From: Synechococcus sp. Cruz-7E5
GTDB lineage: Bacteria > Cyanobacteriota > Cyanobacteriia > PCC-6307 > Cyanobiaceae
Assembly (NCBI RefSeq): GCF_024345995.1
Contig: NZ_JAGQCE010000012.1
Span: 30,845-94,844 of the forward strand
DNA: 64,000 bases
Direction: 5' to 3'
Positions 1 to 8,275 of the stretch are shown here, piece after piece; the first letter of the stretch is position 1, and the number at the start of each line of letters is the position of its first letter. The translations under genes and the position numbers were made by a program. Below the pieces are notes generated by a model. That model saw only the letters and a program-made list of their open reading frames with translations. It did no database searches and was not told the origin of the DNA.

Positions 1-375
1 GCTGCCGAGCAGACGCGCCAGCTCATCCTTCATGGTGGCGAGCTCACCGATCCGCAGGTTGATCGATTCCATCTTTGCCGCAATGCTGTCTTTCAGGACA
101 GAGCAGTTGCAGACACCAGCTCGCCGCACTTCCAGGATCCTCGCCAACTCGGGAATCGATACATCCATCGCCCGCAGGGCTCGAATGATCGCCAGCTCAG
201 CGAGATTCTCCTCATCAAACAATCGGTATCCAGCTGCGGAGCGAGTCCTGGGCTGGAGCAATCCCTCGTCGCAGTAGTAGCGAATCGTCTTCACCGGGAG
301 GCCTGTACGCCTGGCCACTTCGCCGATGCGCAGGCTGGGAGCAGGCGACGATGACAGTGATCCCTGGCGGGCCAC
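1..375 (-). CDS. MerR-family metal-sensing regulator (partial, runs off left edge)
   Basis: MerR-type transcriptional activator cut by the window edge; 125 residues are visible. The winged helix-turn-helix begins near residue 15 (LRIGEVARRTGLPVKTIRYY) and is followed by the wing GYRLFDEENL. A CNC pair at residues 89-91 sits just before the long dimerisation helix, where MerR/ZntR-type sensors keep their conserved ligand cysteine, so a soft or transition metal is the probable effector (inference). The C-terminal metal loop lies outside the window. The GTG at 375 is the only reasonable start. A 15-bp perfect dyad lies 10 bp upstream. The HupE-type transporters nearby make a nickel/cobalt role possible, but nothing here proves the metal. 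Confidence 0.85.
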   Translation of the reverse strand, partial: MARQGSLSSSPAPSLRIGEVARRTGLPVKTIRYYCDEGLLQPRTRSAAGYRLFDEENLAELAIIRALRAMDVSIPELARILEVRRAGVCNCSVLKDSIAAKMESINLRIGELATMKDELARLLGS

Positions 376-385
376 GGCGGAAACC

Positions 386-400
386 CTCCATTTGATGGAG
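386..400. promoter_or_regulatory. MerR-type operator-like dyad
   Basis: Perfect inverted repeat CTCCAT-TTG-ATGGAG immediately upstream of the merR start, next to TTGCAA (403-408), which could act as a -35 element with a 19-bp spacer toward the gene. The -10 candidate (TTTCCG) is poor and would place transcription start within the first codons, so only the dyad is secure. Autoregulation is inferred. Confidence 0.45.
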
Positions 401-533
401 CCTTGCAAGTTTAGGCATCGGCAGGCGAGGAGGCGCACAAATCACCACTCTCCACTAAGAGTGCTCTGCTGGAGGCTTTTGGTAGGCTTGGTGTTCAGCA
501 GTTAGCCCTGCGCTCGCTCCGCCCCCCTGTTCC

Positions 534-785
534 ATGTCGAGCCTTTCCAGTCCATGGGCAGCCCGGACGGCAGCCGCGATCGGCGCCAACCTCTTGCTCT
601 CAGCCGCTGGCCTTGCCGCTCCAGCCACCGGTTCCGGCGGCGTGCCAGCGCTCTATCCAACCCAGGCAGAAGCGGAGAAGGCGGCCAAACTCCACTTCAA
701 CTGCACAGGCGCCCACAAGATGGGCAACCAGTGGATGCCCTGTGCCAAGCACGGTGATGGCCAGGGCTCCGGGCCCTCCCACTGA
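534..785 (+). CDS. Small secreted DUF3721-domain protein
   Basis: 83 residues. An N-terminal hydrophobic segment (about residues 8-29, ending near GLAAPA) reads as a signal peptide. The C-terminal half matches the short DUF3721 signature of marine and freshwater picocyanobacteria: YPTQAEAEKAA, then FNCTGAHKMG and WMPC. Function is unknown; the conserved Cys and Met-rich end could bind a metal or heme-like ligand (speculation). The next gene carries the same domain, so the two are probably paralogous. Confidence 0.7.
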   Translation: MSSLSSPWAARTAAAIGANLLLSAAGLAAPATGSGGVPALYPTQAEAEKAAKLHFNCTGAHKMGNQWMPCAKHGDGQGSGPSH

Positions 786-799
786 GGCCGAGCACTCCC

Positions 800-1225
800 A
801 TGGCGCAATGTGGCGACAAGCCCAAGCGGATCGCCTTCGGTGTGGCGCCCCTGGGCATCATCTCGATCGGCATCGTGCCGATGGGGGTGGTGAGTATCGG
901 CGTGGTGCCAATGGGGGTCATCAGCATCGGCGTGGTGGGGATGGGCGTCCTCAATGCCTGCGTCGTGGGAATGGGCGTGCTGGTGGCGGGCGTGAATGTG
1001 ATGGGGGTCTGGTGGGCAGGTCTCGAGGGCATGGGCCCGCGGCGTCTGGGGGCTCCACCCAGTGCCCTGCATCAGCACCATCAAAGTTCCGCCGGCCAGA
1101 CGCCGCCGAACCTGATGGCCTACCCAACCCGCCAGCAGGCCCTGGATCGGGCCCGGCAGCTGGGCTGCAGCGGCGCCCATGCCATGGGCTCCCTCTGGAT
1201 GCCCTGCTCCGAGCACCCTCAATAG
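800..1225 (+). CDS. Hydrophobic pentad-repeat protein with C-terminal DUF3721
   Basis: 141 residues in two parts. Residues about 13-70 are a run of five-residue repeats with Gly at every fifth position (pattern G-V/I-V-P/S-M/I), very hydrophobic and lacking the Asn/Asp/Leu of ordinary pentapeptide repeats. After a His/Gln-rich linker, residues about 107-138 repeat the DUF3721 signature (YPTRQQALDRA, GCSGAHAMGS, WMPCSEH). Starts 14 nt after the previous stop, so the two are likely co-transcribed. A membrane-embedded or beta-helical N-terminus is inferred. No function known. Confidence 0.65.
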   Translation: MAQCGDKPKRIAFGVAPLGIISIGIVPMGVVSIGVVPMGVISIGVVGMGVLNACVVGMGVLVAGVNVMGVWWAGLEGMGPRRLGAPPSALHQHHQSSAGQTPPNLMAYPTRQQALDRARQLGCSGAHAMGSLWMPCSEHPQ

Positions 1226-1258
1226 GGGCATCCCTTGGAGCCGGGCAGCAGATCCAGG

Positions 1259-1882
1259 ATGAAACGCAACGGCCTGCGCCTGATGAAGCGAATCCACAGG
1301 CGATGGGCCTTACCGGCCAGTGTCGCCCTGGCCTTGGTGCCGACGTCTGCCTGGGCCCATGCCGATGCACACCCTGGTGGTGGTTTCGTTGCCGGCTTGC
1401 TTCACCCCATCTCGGGCCTCGATCACGTCGTGGCGATGGTGGCCGTGGGCCTCTGGGGTGCGGTGCTCGGCTCGCCAGCCCTGTGGGTGCTGCCGGTGGC
1501 GTTTCCGATGGTGATGGCTTTCGGAGGGCTGCTCGGCCTCCTGGGCGTTCCGATTCCGGGGGTGGAGATCGGCATCGCCGCCTCGGGCCTGGTGATGGGC
1601 CTGATGGTGCTGTTCGAGCTGAAGCCGCCGCTCTGGTTGGCGGCGCTGATCGTGGCCGCCTTTGCGGTGTTCCACGGCCATGCCCACGGCGCTGAACTGC
1701 CCGACGGCAGCAACGCCCTGCTCTACAGCCTGGCCTTTGTACTGGCGACAGGCCTGCTGCACCTGGTGGGGATCCTGCTGGGTGAAACGCGTCGCTGGCC
1801 TGGAGGACGACGCTTCGTGCAGTGGGCCGGCGGTTGTGTGGCGTTGGTGGGGCTGTGGTTTCTGGAGCAGGCCTTGACATGA
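1259..1882 (+). CDS. hupE: HupE/UreJ-family nickel/cobalt permease
   Basis: Integral membrane protein of the HupE/UreJ family, secondary transporters for Ni2+ or Co2+. A signal-like N-terminus ending at TSAWAHA is followed by the family signature H-P-x-G-G, then LLHPISGLDHV near residue 40, and a mid-protein His cluster FHGHAHG, the usual metal-interacting positions. About six hydrophobic segments. ATG at 1259 is chosen over the in-frame TTG at 1235; ATG 1283 is also possible. The stop overlaps the next start by ATGA. No B12 element precedes this copy, unlike the HupE gene at 2638. Confidence 0.82.
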   Translation: MKRNGLRLMKRIHRRWALPASVALALVPTSAWAHADAHPGGGFVAGLLHPISGLDHVVAMVAVGLWGAVLGSPALWVLPVAFPMVMAFGGLLGLLGVPIPGVEIGIAASGLVMGLMVLFELKPPLWLAALIVAAFAVFHGHAHGAELPDGSNALLYSLAFVLATGLLHLVGILLGETRRWPGGRRFVQWAGGCVALVGLWFLEQALT

Positions 1883-2430
1883 ATCTGCCGCTGGCCCATC
1901 TGGCGCCCACTGGCCTGGGCCCCTGGGGGGATGGGATGGCCCGGCTGTTCCTGGAGCCCACGGATCTGCTGCTCGTGATCGGCCTGGTGCTGCTGAGCGT
2001 GCAGGCCGGCAGACCCTACGGCGATCGCCTGCCCTTGCTGCTGCCACTGGCCTGGCTGCTAGGGGGCCTGATCGGTCTGACCCTGCCTTCGGAACTGCTC
2101 CTGTCGCTGTTGTGCACCGCCTTGGTGGCTGGGCTTGGGTTGCTCGTGGCCCTGGAGGTGCGGCTGCGGCCTGTGGTGTTGTTGCCTTTGGCTGCCGTTC
2201 TGACCTCGCTGTTCGCCCTCGTGGCGGGCTCGGCACTGGCCGGCCATGCGGGAGCTCTAGCGGCCCTGTTGGGGGAGACCGTGGCCATTGCGGTGCTGAG
2301 CACCCTGCTTTCCCTGCCCCTGGCCCCTCCGCATCGCCGTTGGCTGGCCATCGCCCTGCGGGTGGGTGGCAGCTGGATCACCGCTTCATCCCTGCTGATG
2401 CTGGGCTGGCTGATCCGTCACCCCCAGTAA
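1879..2430 (+). CDS. HupE/UreJ-like membrane protein, translationally coupled
   Basis: 183 residues, almost entirely hydrophobic, with about five to six membrane segments (for example LLLVIGLVLLSVQAG and LPLAWLLGGLIGLTL). The ATG overlaps the preceding hupE stop (ATGA), implying a stoichiometric partner or a second transporter unit. It resembles the shorter HupE/UreJ-like proteins that accompany hupE in cyanobacteria but lacks the HPxxGxDH signature, so it may be a non-metal-binding subunit (inference). Confidence 0.7.
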   Translation: MNLPLAHLAPTGLGPWGDGMARLFLEPTDLLLVIGLVLLSVQAGRPYGDRLPLLLPLAWLLGGLIGLTLPSELLLSLLCTALVAGLGLLVALEVRLRPVVLLPLAAVLTSLFALVAGSALAGHAGALAALLGETVAIAVLSTLLSLPLAPPHRRWLAIALRVGGSWITASSLLMLGWLIRHPQ

Positions 2431-2459
2431 TGCCCACACGGCCACGGCGCCACACAATG

Positions 2460-2600
2460 GAAGCAACGGTTCCAGCGGGTCACTCCCTGGAGGCAACGAG
2501 GAAAGTCCGGTGGGGTGCAGGTTCGTCCTGAGCCGAATCCGGCGCTGTCCCGCAGCTGTGATGGGGGCCCTGGCCCCTTCAGTCAGAACGCTCGCCGTGC
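2460..2600 (+). ncRNA. Cobalamin (B12) riboswitch
   Basis: Located in the 207-nt leader of the next hupE gene. Recognisable core blocks in order: GAGGAAAGTCCGGTG, AATCCGGCGCTGTCCCGC, AGCTGTGA, then AGTCAGAACGCTCGCC, corresponding to the conserved B12-box sequence series. CCGG pairing of the P3-like arm is present. HupE-type genes behind B12 elements are known in cyanobacteria, where they are predicted cobalt importers repressed by adenosylcobalamin. The 3' edge is approximate; no clear terminator was seen, so translational control may apply. Confidence 0.8.
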
Positions 2601-2637
2601 ACAACCCCTTCATCCCCGGCGCGGACCGGACCTCTCG

Positions 2638-3243
2638 ATGACCCAGACCTTCTCGGCCAGAACCCTGGCCCTGTTCGGCGGTGCGGCAGCCCTGGCGCTG
2701 CTGCTCGATCAACCCGCTCAGGCCCATGGCATCGCCCACGGCGGCATCGCCGCGGGCTTCCTGCACCCCATCAGCGGCACCGATCACCTGCTGCTGCTGA
2801 TCGGTGTGGGGACTGCTGCCTCCTGCATCTCCGCCCAACTGCTGCTCTGGGCCCTGGCTGGTGCCATTGGCGGCGGCGTGTTCGGGGCGATGGGCGGCAC
2901 GTTGCCGGCCCAAGAATTTCTCGCAGCCCTGGCGATCAGCGCCGTGGCGGTGCTGGTGCTGCGATGCCTCCGCTCTCAGCAAAGCCCCCAGTTGGGCTCC
3001 TGCGCCGCCCTGGTGGCCTCAGCGGTGGCTGTTCACGCCATGCTCCACGGCCTGGAGGCCCCGGCCGATGGTTCCGCCGCTCTCTGGTGGCTGGGGGCGT
3101 TCGCAGGTTCGGTGCTGGTGAGCGGCGGCAGCTTCCTGCTGTTGCGGCGCCTGCCCCTGGCCTGGACCCGAGGGGTGGCCCTGCTGCTAGCGCTCTGTGG
3201 TGGGGTGGCAGCCCTGGGGCCAATCGGTTTACTGATGCGCTGA
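2638..3243 (+). CDS. hupE: HupE/UreJ-family cobalt transporter under B12 riboswitch
   Basis: 201 residues. The signal-like start ends at QPAQAHG, giving a processed N-terminal His, followed by FLHPISGTDHLLLLIGVG, the family metal-binding segment, and a second His motif AVHAMLHGLEAP near residue 127. Six hydrophobic segments. The cobalamin riboswitch directly upstream argues that this copy imports cobalt for B12 synthesis, whereas the first copy may serve another metal or condition. ATG at 2638 lies about 40 nt beyond the aptamer. Confidence 0.85.
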   Translation: MTQTFSARTLALFGGAAALALLLDQPAQAHGIAHGGIAAGFLHPISGTDHLLLLIGVGTAASCISAQLLLWALAGAIGGGVFGAMGGTLPAQEFLAALAISAVAVLVLRCLRSQQSPQLGSCAALVASAVAVHAMLHGLEAPADGSAALWWLGAFAGSVLVSGGSFLLLRRLPLAWTRGVALLLALCGGVAALGPIGLLMR

Positions 3244-3256
3244 GCCGGAAGAGGAG

Positions 3257-3817
3257 ATGCTTCGCCCGATGGGAAGAGGATCACCATCCCCCCGATCCCC
3301 CTCGCCGCTGGCCGCGCCCACCACGCCACTACAGATCCGCCCCTACGAGGAAGCCGACTGGCCTGGAGTGTGGCGGCTGCTGGAGCCGGTGTTTCGCGCC
3401 GGGGAGACGTTCCCCCACGATCCGGCCATCACAGAAGTCGAGGCCCGGGCCCAGTGGGTGGAGGAGAGCCAGGCCGTCATGGTGGCCATCGGTTCCACCG
3501 GAGCCGTGGTGGGCACCTACTACCTCAGGCCCAACTCCCTCGCCCTCGGCGCCCATGTGGCCAACGCCGGCTACGTGGTGGCCGTGCACTGCCGGCGTCA
3601 GGGCATCGGCAGCCGCCTCTGCCGGCACTCGCTCCAGGCCGCCCGGCGGCTGGGCTTCCGAGCGATGCAGTTCAACCTGGTGGTGAGCACCAACACCGCC
3701 GGCATCCGCTGCTGGCAGCAGAACGGCTTTCAGATCATCGGCACCCTGCCGGGGGCATTTCGTCACAGGCAGCTGGGCTATGTCGATGCCCTGGTGATGG
3801 TCCAACTGCTCCACTGA
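3257..3817 (+). CDS. GNAT-family N-acetyltransferase
   Basis: 186 residues. Residues about 26-180 form a GNAT fold. IRPYEEADWPGVWRLL opens beta1/alpha1, and motif A with the acetyl-CoA pyrophosphate loop is VHCRRQGIGSRLC, followed by the helix carrying RLGF and the C-terminal WQQNGFQIIGTLPGAF typical of the family. The first 25 Ser/Pro-rich residues are probably unstructured. A purine-rich GGAAGAGGAG directly precedes the ATG. It starts 13 nt after hupE and may share its transcript. Substrate unknown. Confidence 0.85.
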   Translation: MLRPMGRGSPSPRSPSPLAAPTTPLQIRPYEEADWPGVWRLLEPVFRAGETFPHDPAITEVEARAQWVEESQAVMVAIGSTGAVVGTYYLRPNSLALGAHVANAGYVVAVHCRRQGIGSRLCRHSLQAARRLGFRAMQFNLVVSTNTAGIRCWQQNGFQIIGTLPGAFRHRQLGYVDALVMVQLLH

Positions 3818-3944
3818 ATCGAACAACACGTCGCCTTTGCCGAGCTCTTGATCGGGGAGGACAGGGCCATGCGGGTGGGGGAGGCGTTGGAGGTGCTTGA
3901 ACGTAACCGCTTGCAGCGGCTGCACTTTGTGAGACTTGAGACAG

Positions 3945-4673
3945 TCATCTTGAAGCCGCCGCGATCCGCTCCCGCAGCCTGGCGGCCATGGCCTGCACAG
4001 CCGCATGGCTGGCGAGCTCATGGGGCACCAGCAGCCAGAGGAGCTCCACGAGCGGCTCCCACGGCAACACCGCTGTCAGCGCCGCCTCTCGCCAGGGGCT
4101 GGTCTGCAGCAGGGACGGCGGCACCGGCAGCAGCGCATCACCCCGTTGCAACGCCGCCAGCCAGTCGATGGCGGCAACAGCTTCGAGCGGGGTGATGGCC
4201 GCCAGCTGCTGCTCCTCCAGGGCGTGATGGAGCGCCGGTGCTGCCGCCACCGGCGGTGCCAGGAACCGGAAGGCTCGGGACGGTGGCGCGGCGGAGGAAT
4301 CGGTGCCGTTCAACCGGCTGGCGAGGAGCAGCCTCCAGCGGCCCAAGGGCAGCCAGGCCATCCCCTCCAACCATGCAGGTGGGGCCTCCAGCTCAGGGCC
4401 AACGCTCGCCAGCAGTACCGCCTCCAGCTCGCCAGTCAGCAGCAGGTCACACCACTGGCTCAAGCTCCGCCACTGCAGCGGCGGCGAGTGCAGGGGGGCG
4501 AGTCTGTCGAGCAGGTGCTGATGGAACAGGTCGGTGGCCACACGCAGGCCGGTGGCAGGGCGCATTGGAGGTCGAATCGGAGCAGGCAGCGGATCTCGCG
4601 CTGGTCGGCGGGTGGCGGAATACTCCTGCCACCACGGCCGTAATCGGCCTTTGGTACTGACCGCCACCAGCAC
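3945..4673 (-). CDS. Hypothetical protein resembling a LysR effector-binding domain
   Basis: About 242 residues from the GTG at 4673; an ATG at 4565 would give 206 residues and the true start is uncertain. Residues about 40-130 (GLRVATDLFHQHLLDRLAP, then LLLTGELEAVLLASVGPEL) look like the ligand-binding half of LysR regulators, but no helix-turn-helix is present, so it would not act as a classical LysR protein. It is divergently placed from the WYL gene with about 100 bp between them. Weak assignment; it could also be an unrelated cyanobacterial orphan. Confidence 0.45.
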   Translation of the reverse strand: MLVAVSTKGRLRPWWQEYSATRRPARDPLPAPIRPPMRPATGLRVATDLFHQHLLDRLAPLHSPPLQWRSLSQWCDLLLTGELEAVLLASVGPELEAPPAWLEGMAWLPLGRWRLLLASRLNGTDSSAAPPSRAFRFLAPPVAAAPALHHALEEQQLAAITPLEAVAAIDWLAALQRGDALLPVPPSLLQTSPWREAALTAVLPWEPLVELLWLLVPHELASHAAVQAMAARLRERIAAASR

Positions 4674-4770
4674 GGCAAGCAGCGCTACCGAATCGTGATG
4701 AATGCAGCAGGAATGGCAGCGCCACTTGCTGCCCAATGGAGCTGGGGATGTGTCCTTCGATCCAACGCCC

Positions 4771-7017
4771 ATGACTTCCTTCCCGTCCGCGACTGCCGAG
4801 CAACGCCGCCACACCTCGGAGCAGCCGGCTCGGCCGCTGCGCTGCCACCTGCTGATCGGCCCGCCGTCCAGCGGCAAGTCCACCCTCGCCCGCCACCTGG
4901 CCACTCTTCTGAGCGGGCCCGATTCAGCACCGCCCTGTTACATCAGCAGCCGCGAGATTCGCGCCGAAATCTTTGGTGATCGCGGTGTCCTTGGCCCCTG
5001 GGATGACATCGCCGCGGTGATGCACCAAAGCATCCAGGAGGCTGTCGGCTCAGGCGCTCCGGTGATTGTCGAGGCCACCTTCTCGCGCCGTTCCTGGCGC
5101 CTCGCGATCACCCAGAAGCTGGAGCTGCCGGTGCCGGTGGAGTGGATCGGCTGGTGGCTGCGCACACCGCGCGAGCTCTGTCAGCAATGGAACCGGCGCC
5201 GTGATCACAGCGTCCCCGAGCAGGTGATCGACAACCATGTCTCCCTCCTGTCTGAGGCTGCCTTCTCGCCCAGCCGCTCGGAGGGTTTCGCGGCGGTGGT
5301 CTGCGTCGAACCCCATCACCATGAGCCCCTGGAGCCGCACCTGCAGGTGGTGCTGGGGAAGTTGGAGCGGCGGATCAGCGCCGCCCGCAACCGGGACGCC
5401 CGGCTGATTCCTCATGGCTATTCGCGCCTGCTGGAGTGCGAGCGGCTGCTCCACCTGATCCAGCTGCTCAGCCGCCAGCCGGAACTGACCGCGACCAACG
5501 TCCAGACCTCCCCCGAGGAATCTGCGGGCCTGGCCGAGCGGGCGGCGGCCCTGCTCGCCCGGACCCATGGGCCTTGTTATGCGGACGTGAGCGCGATCGC
5601 AGCCGATCTGAACTGGTTGCGGCAGCAGGGGTTCACCGCCGCCTGGCGCGTCAACTCCGAGCAGGGGGAGACCGGGCCGATGCGGGCGGTGGAGCCGCCG
5701 CCCTGGCCCGCGACGCAACCGCTCAGCGCGGGCGGCTGGTCTGCGCTCGGTGATCGCGAGACCTTTTGCCGTGCGCTCACCCTGCTGCGCCACATCCTTC
5801 ACCACCCCTTTGATCGACAGGAGGGGGTGGCGATCGACCACCACCTCGCCGCAAGGCTGGCGACCCTCAGCGGCGGCCGTCACTGCTGGACCCCCCGCCA
5901 GTTGCACCAGAGCATCACCACCGTGCTCACGCCCTATGGCTTTCGTGATGCGGCAGGCAGTGGCCGCCACGGCTACGCCCTCGGTGCCTCGCTGCTGCCC
6001 TTGCCGCTGCAGGTGGAAATCCATGGGCTGCTGCAGGCCAATGCCGATCGGCTCGGTGATCCCAGCGGACAGGCCATCGCCCGGGAGCTGGGCACGAGGT
6101 TGCAGCGCAGCGGCATCGCCATCGAGAGCGTCCCGCCGGTGCGGACCTTTTTCAATCGCTCCCTGTTGGCGGGGGATCAGCGCAGAGGCGGCACCCTGCT
6201 CAACACCGAGCAGGCCGAGCAGCTGCGCGGCGCCATTCAGCAGCACCAGCGGGTGGTGCTCACCGCGATAGCTACCTCCCATGCGGGGCTGGAGGAAATC
6301 CGGGTGTGGCCGTTGCAGTTGATCTTCCACACCAGTGCCTGGTACCTGCTGTTTGAGCACGACCACATCGGCCAGATGGAGGGCTTACTGGCCTGCCGCC
6401 GGATCGATCAGTTGGGGCTGCGCCGGATCGAAATCGGCAGCTGCCGCAGCCAGCCGTCCCACGCGGCGGCGCTGCTGCGCGGCGAAACCTTGCAGCACTG
6501 CTGCGGCAGCCTTGAGTTCGGTGATGCCCAACCGGCGCAGCAAGCGGTCTGCGGGAAGCCATCGAAGCAACGCGCCAAGGCGATGGGCACCTTGCGCCTG
6601 AGCTGTGATGCCGCTGCCTTTGCCTTGCTCCGAGAGGAGGTGCGGCGCTTCCCGGCGGCGGCGGTGCGCCTCTCGCGCCCCCTCCCCGGTGATGGGGTGA
6701 TCAGCGCGCTGGGTGAGCAGGAGGCGCTGCTGCCGTGCAGCCGCTCCAGCCACCCCTATCCGGTGGAGATCGACCTGCCGCTCTGGACCCTGGAGCGTGA
6801 CTCGGACCTGCGTCGCTGGATCTATGCCCTGGGCGGCGGGGTGCGGATCGAGTCGCCGCTGAACCTGCAGCAGGAGCACCGCCGCTGGTTGCAATGCGCC
6901 CTGGCGGCTTATCCCAGGAGAAAGGAAATCAAGAAAAAGCGGGTGCCCAAGCGGCTGCGGCAGACCGCAGGAGCGACAGGCAGAAGAGGGACGGTGATGG
7001 AGGAGAACAAGTCTTGA
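4771..7017 (+). CDS. P-loop kinase-like ATPase fused to a WYL domain
   Basis: About 748 residues. N-terminal Walker A LLIGPPSSGKSTLARHLA (residues about 25-45) followed by a zeta-toxin/polynucleotide-kinase-like core with EATFSRRSWR and a basic WNRRRDHSVPEQVID stretch. The middle (about 380-490) has winged-helix character with YGFRDAAGSGRHGYAL. Residues about 510-555 carry a WYL domain centred on SAWYLLFEHD, the ligand-sensing module of WYL transcription regulators, which often control defence genes. An in-frame ATG at 4702 would add 23 poorly coding-like residues. The combination suggests a nucleotide- or nucleic-acid-sensing regulator; target unknown. Confidence 0.7.
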   Translation: MTSFPSATAEQRRHTSEQPARPLRCHLLIGPPSSGKSTLARHLATLLSGPDSAPPCYISSREIRAEIFGDRGVLGPWDDIAAVMHQSIQEAVGSGAPVIVEATFSRRSWRLAITQKLELPVPVEWIGWWLRTPRELCQQWNRRRDHSVPEQVIDNHVSLLSEAAFSPSRSEGFAAVVCVEPHHHEPLEPHLQVVLGKLERRISAARNRDARLIPHGYSRLLECERLLHLIQLLSRQPELTATNVQTSPEESAGLAERAAALLARTHGPCYADVSAIAADLNWLRQQGFTAAWRVNSEQGETGPMRAVEPPPWPATQPLSAGGWSALGDRETFCRALTLLRHILHHPFDRQEGVAIDHHLAARLATLSGGRHCWTPRQLHQSITTVLTPYGFRDAAGSGRHGYALGASLLPLPLQVEIHGLLQANADRLGDPSGQAIARELGTRLQRSGIAIESVPPVRTFFNRSLLAGDQRRGGTLLNTEQAEQLRGAIQQHQRVVLTAIATSHAGLEEIRVWPLQLIFHTSAWYLLFEHDHIGQMEGLLACRRIDQLGLRRIEIGSCRSQPSHAAALLRGETLQHCCGSLEFGDAQPAQQAVCGKPSKQRAKAMGTLRLSCDAAAFALLREEVRRFPAAAVRLSRPLPGDGVISALGEQEALLPCSRSSHPYPVEIDLPLWTLERDSDLRRWIYALGGGVRIESPLNLQQEHRRWLQCALAAYPRRKEIKKKRVPKRLRQTAGATGRRGTVMEENKS

Positions 7018-7071
7018 GAGCAGGGCCGCCCTGAGCTTCACCGCAGCCGAATCGACAGCACCAGGGAAAGC

Positions 7072-8271
7072 TCATGGCGTCCCACGCGGCCACAGCACTC
7101 CGGTGCTCGGTCGGCCGCTGCCGCCACCCGATCCCCCGCCCCCCTGGAGCTGCTTGGCATAGAAGGGGTGCTGTCGCACGCCCGGGGCACCGAGCGCTGC
7201 CGTTGACCAGTCGATCAGGAAGTCCGGGCCGGTGGTTGGACCCATCGCCACAGGGCCTGGAGTGAGCAGCGGGCAGAAGCTCAGACGATCCGAGATCGTG
7301 TTCCAGGGCAGGGAACCGACCGTGTCCCAGCCCGCCCGTGGCGAGGTACCGGGTGGGTGCAGATACCAGATGTCACAGGCTCCGCTGGCTGCTGCCGCCA
7401 GTTGATAGAAGGTGCCGGCACCGCCGGGGTTGCTCACCCGGCCCAGACGGCGCGGGTCCGAGTGCTGGTTGCTGCCCAACCAGAAGCACTCCGGCAGCGC
7501 GATGCGGGGTTGGAGGATCCCCGGCGCGAAAATGCCGCTGGTGGTGTTTGCATACAACCCACAGCCACGAATCAGCTGCTGATCGTTGCCAGTGGGCGGC
7601 AGCGGAATGATCGAGGCCGCCACCAGGGCGTTGTTGCTCCAGGTGTAGCTGTTCTGTGAATAGAACATGCCGGTATAGGAGTTGGAGCGGTTGAGCAACA
7701 CACTCCAGCCGCTCACCGTCGGCGAGCGGAACAGCAGCAGGGTGTGATTCTGCGTGTTGATGTCGGTCCCGATCGGCGCGATCGTGTAGCAGAAGAACTC
7801 ACGGCCCGGCGTCGTATCGGCCTGAATCAGCAGAAAGCCGGCGAGCTCCCAGGCCGGTGTGCCATCGGAGGCGTAGTGCGACAGGCCGGCAGTGACGCTG
7901 AATAGCGTCGCCGAAAAGCTGCCGTAGCCGCCGTTGCTGCTGTCGTTGGTATAGGCGCTCTCGAGGCCGAGTTGCAGGCGGGCGGAGCTGCTGCTGGAGT
8001 TGTAGCCCTGAACCTTGGAGCTGTTGGAGAAGCTGAGCAGCACCGGAGTCTGCGGATGGCCCAGCCGCCAGACGTAGCCGTAGGTGGTGGGCCCCGTCGC
8101 GGCGTTGTGATCCTTGATCAGCGACAGCGGCACCAAGGCATTGGCTGGTGTGTCGTTCACCTCCGCCGAGAAGGCAGTGAAGGCCTCCGCGAGCTTGAGG
8201 CCCGGATCAGTGGCCAGCTTGCTGGTCCAGTTCCAGAGCGGCCATTGCAGGGCGGAGCAGGTGAGGGTCAT
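7072..8271 (-). CDS. Virion/fibre-like protein, last gene of the structural module
   Basis: 399 residues, rich in Ser, Asn, Gly and aromatic residues, beta-structure-like, without a recognisable enzymatic motif. The extreme C-terminus is a Gly-rich run (LQGGGGSGGGSGRPST). Shares style and the residue pattern around REFFCYTIAP with the next upstream gene (QEFFCFAFSQ), so the two are probably related capsid-decoration or receptor-binding subunits. Same strand and tight spacing (4 nt) with 8276-9145. Function inferred from position only. Confidence 0.55.
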   Translation of the reverse strand: MTLTCSALQWPLWNWTSKLATDPGLKLAEAFTAFSAEVNDTPANALVPLSLIKDHNAATGPTTYGYVWRLGHPQTPVLLSFSNSSKVQGYNSSSSSARLQLGLESAYTNDSSNGGYGSFSATLFSVTAGLSHYASDGTPAWELAGFLLIQADTTPGREFFCYTIAPIGTDINTQNHTLLLFRSPTVSGWSVLLNRSNSYTGMFYSQNSYTWSNNALVAASIIPLPPTGNDQQLIRGCGLYANTTSGIFAPGILQPRIALPECFWLGSNQHSDPRRLGRVSNPGGAGTFYQLAAAASGACDIWYLHPPGTSPRAGWDTVGSLPWNTISDRLSFCPLLTPGPVAMGPTTGPDFLIDWSTAALGAPGVRQHPFYAKQLQGGGGSGGGSGRPSTGVLWPRGTP

Positions 8272-8275
8272 CGCG

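Noticed and set aside
2460..2600. RNase P RNA because of GAGGAAAGTCCGG
   Set aside because: Following blocks (CCGGCGCTGTCCCGC, AGTCAGAACG...GCC) and the hupE context fit a cobalamin riboswitch, and the region is too short for rnpB.
3848..4195. Plus-strand frame overlapping the LysR-like gene
   Set aside because: Low-complexity Ala/Pro/Ser after the first 40 codons, no RBS, and it is antisense to a better-supported frame.
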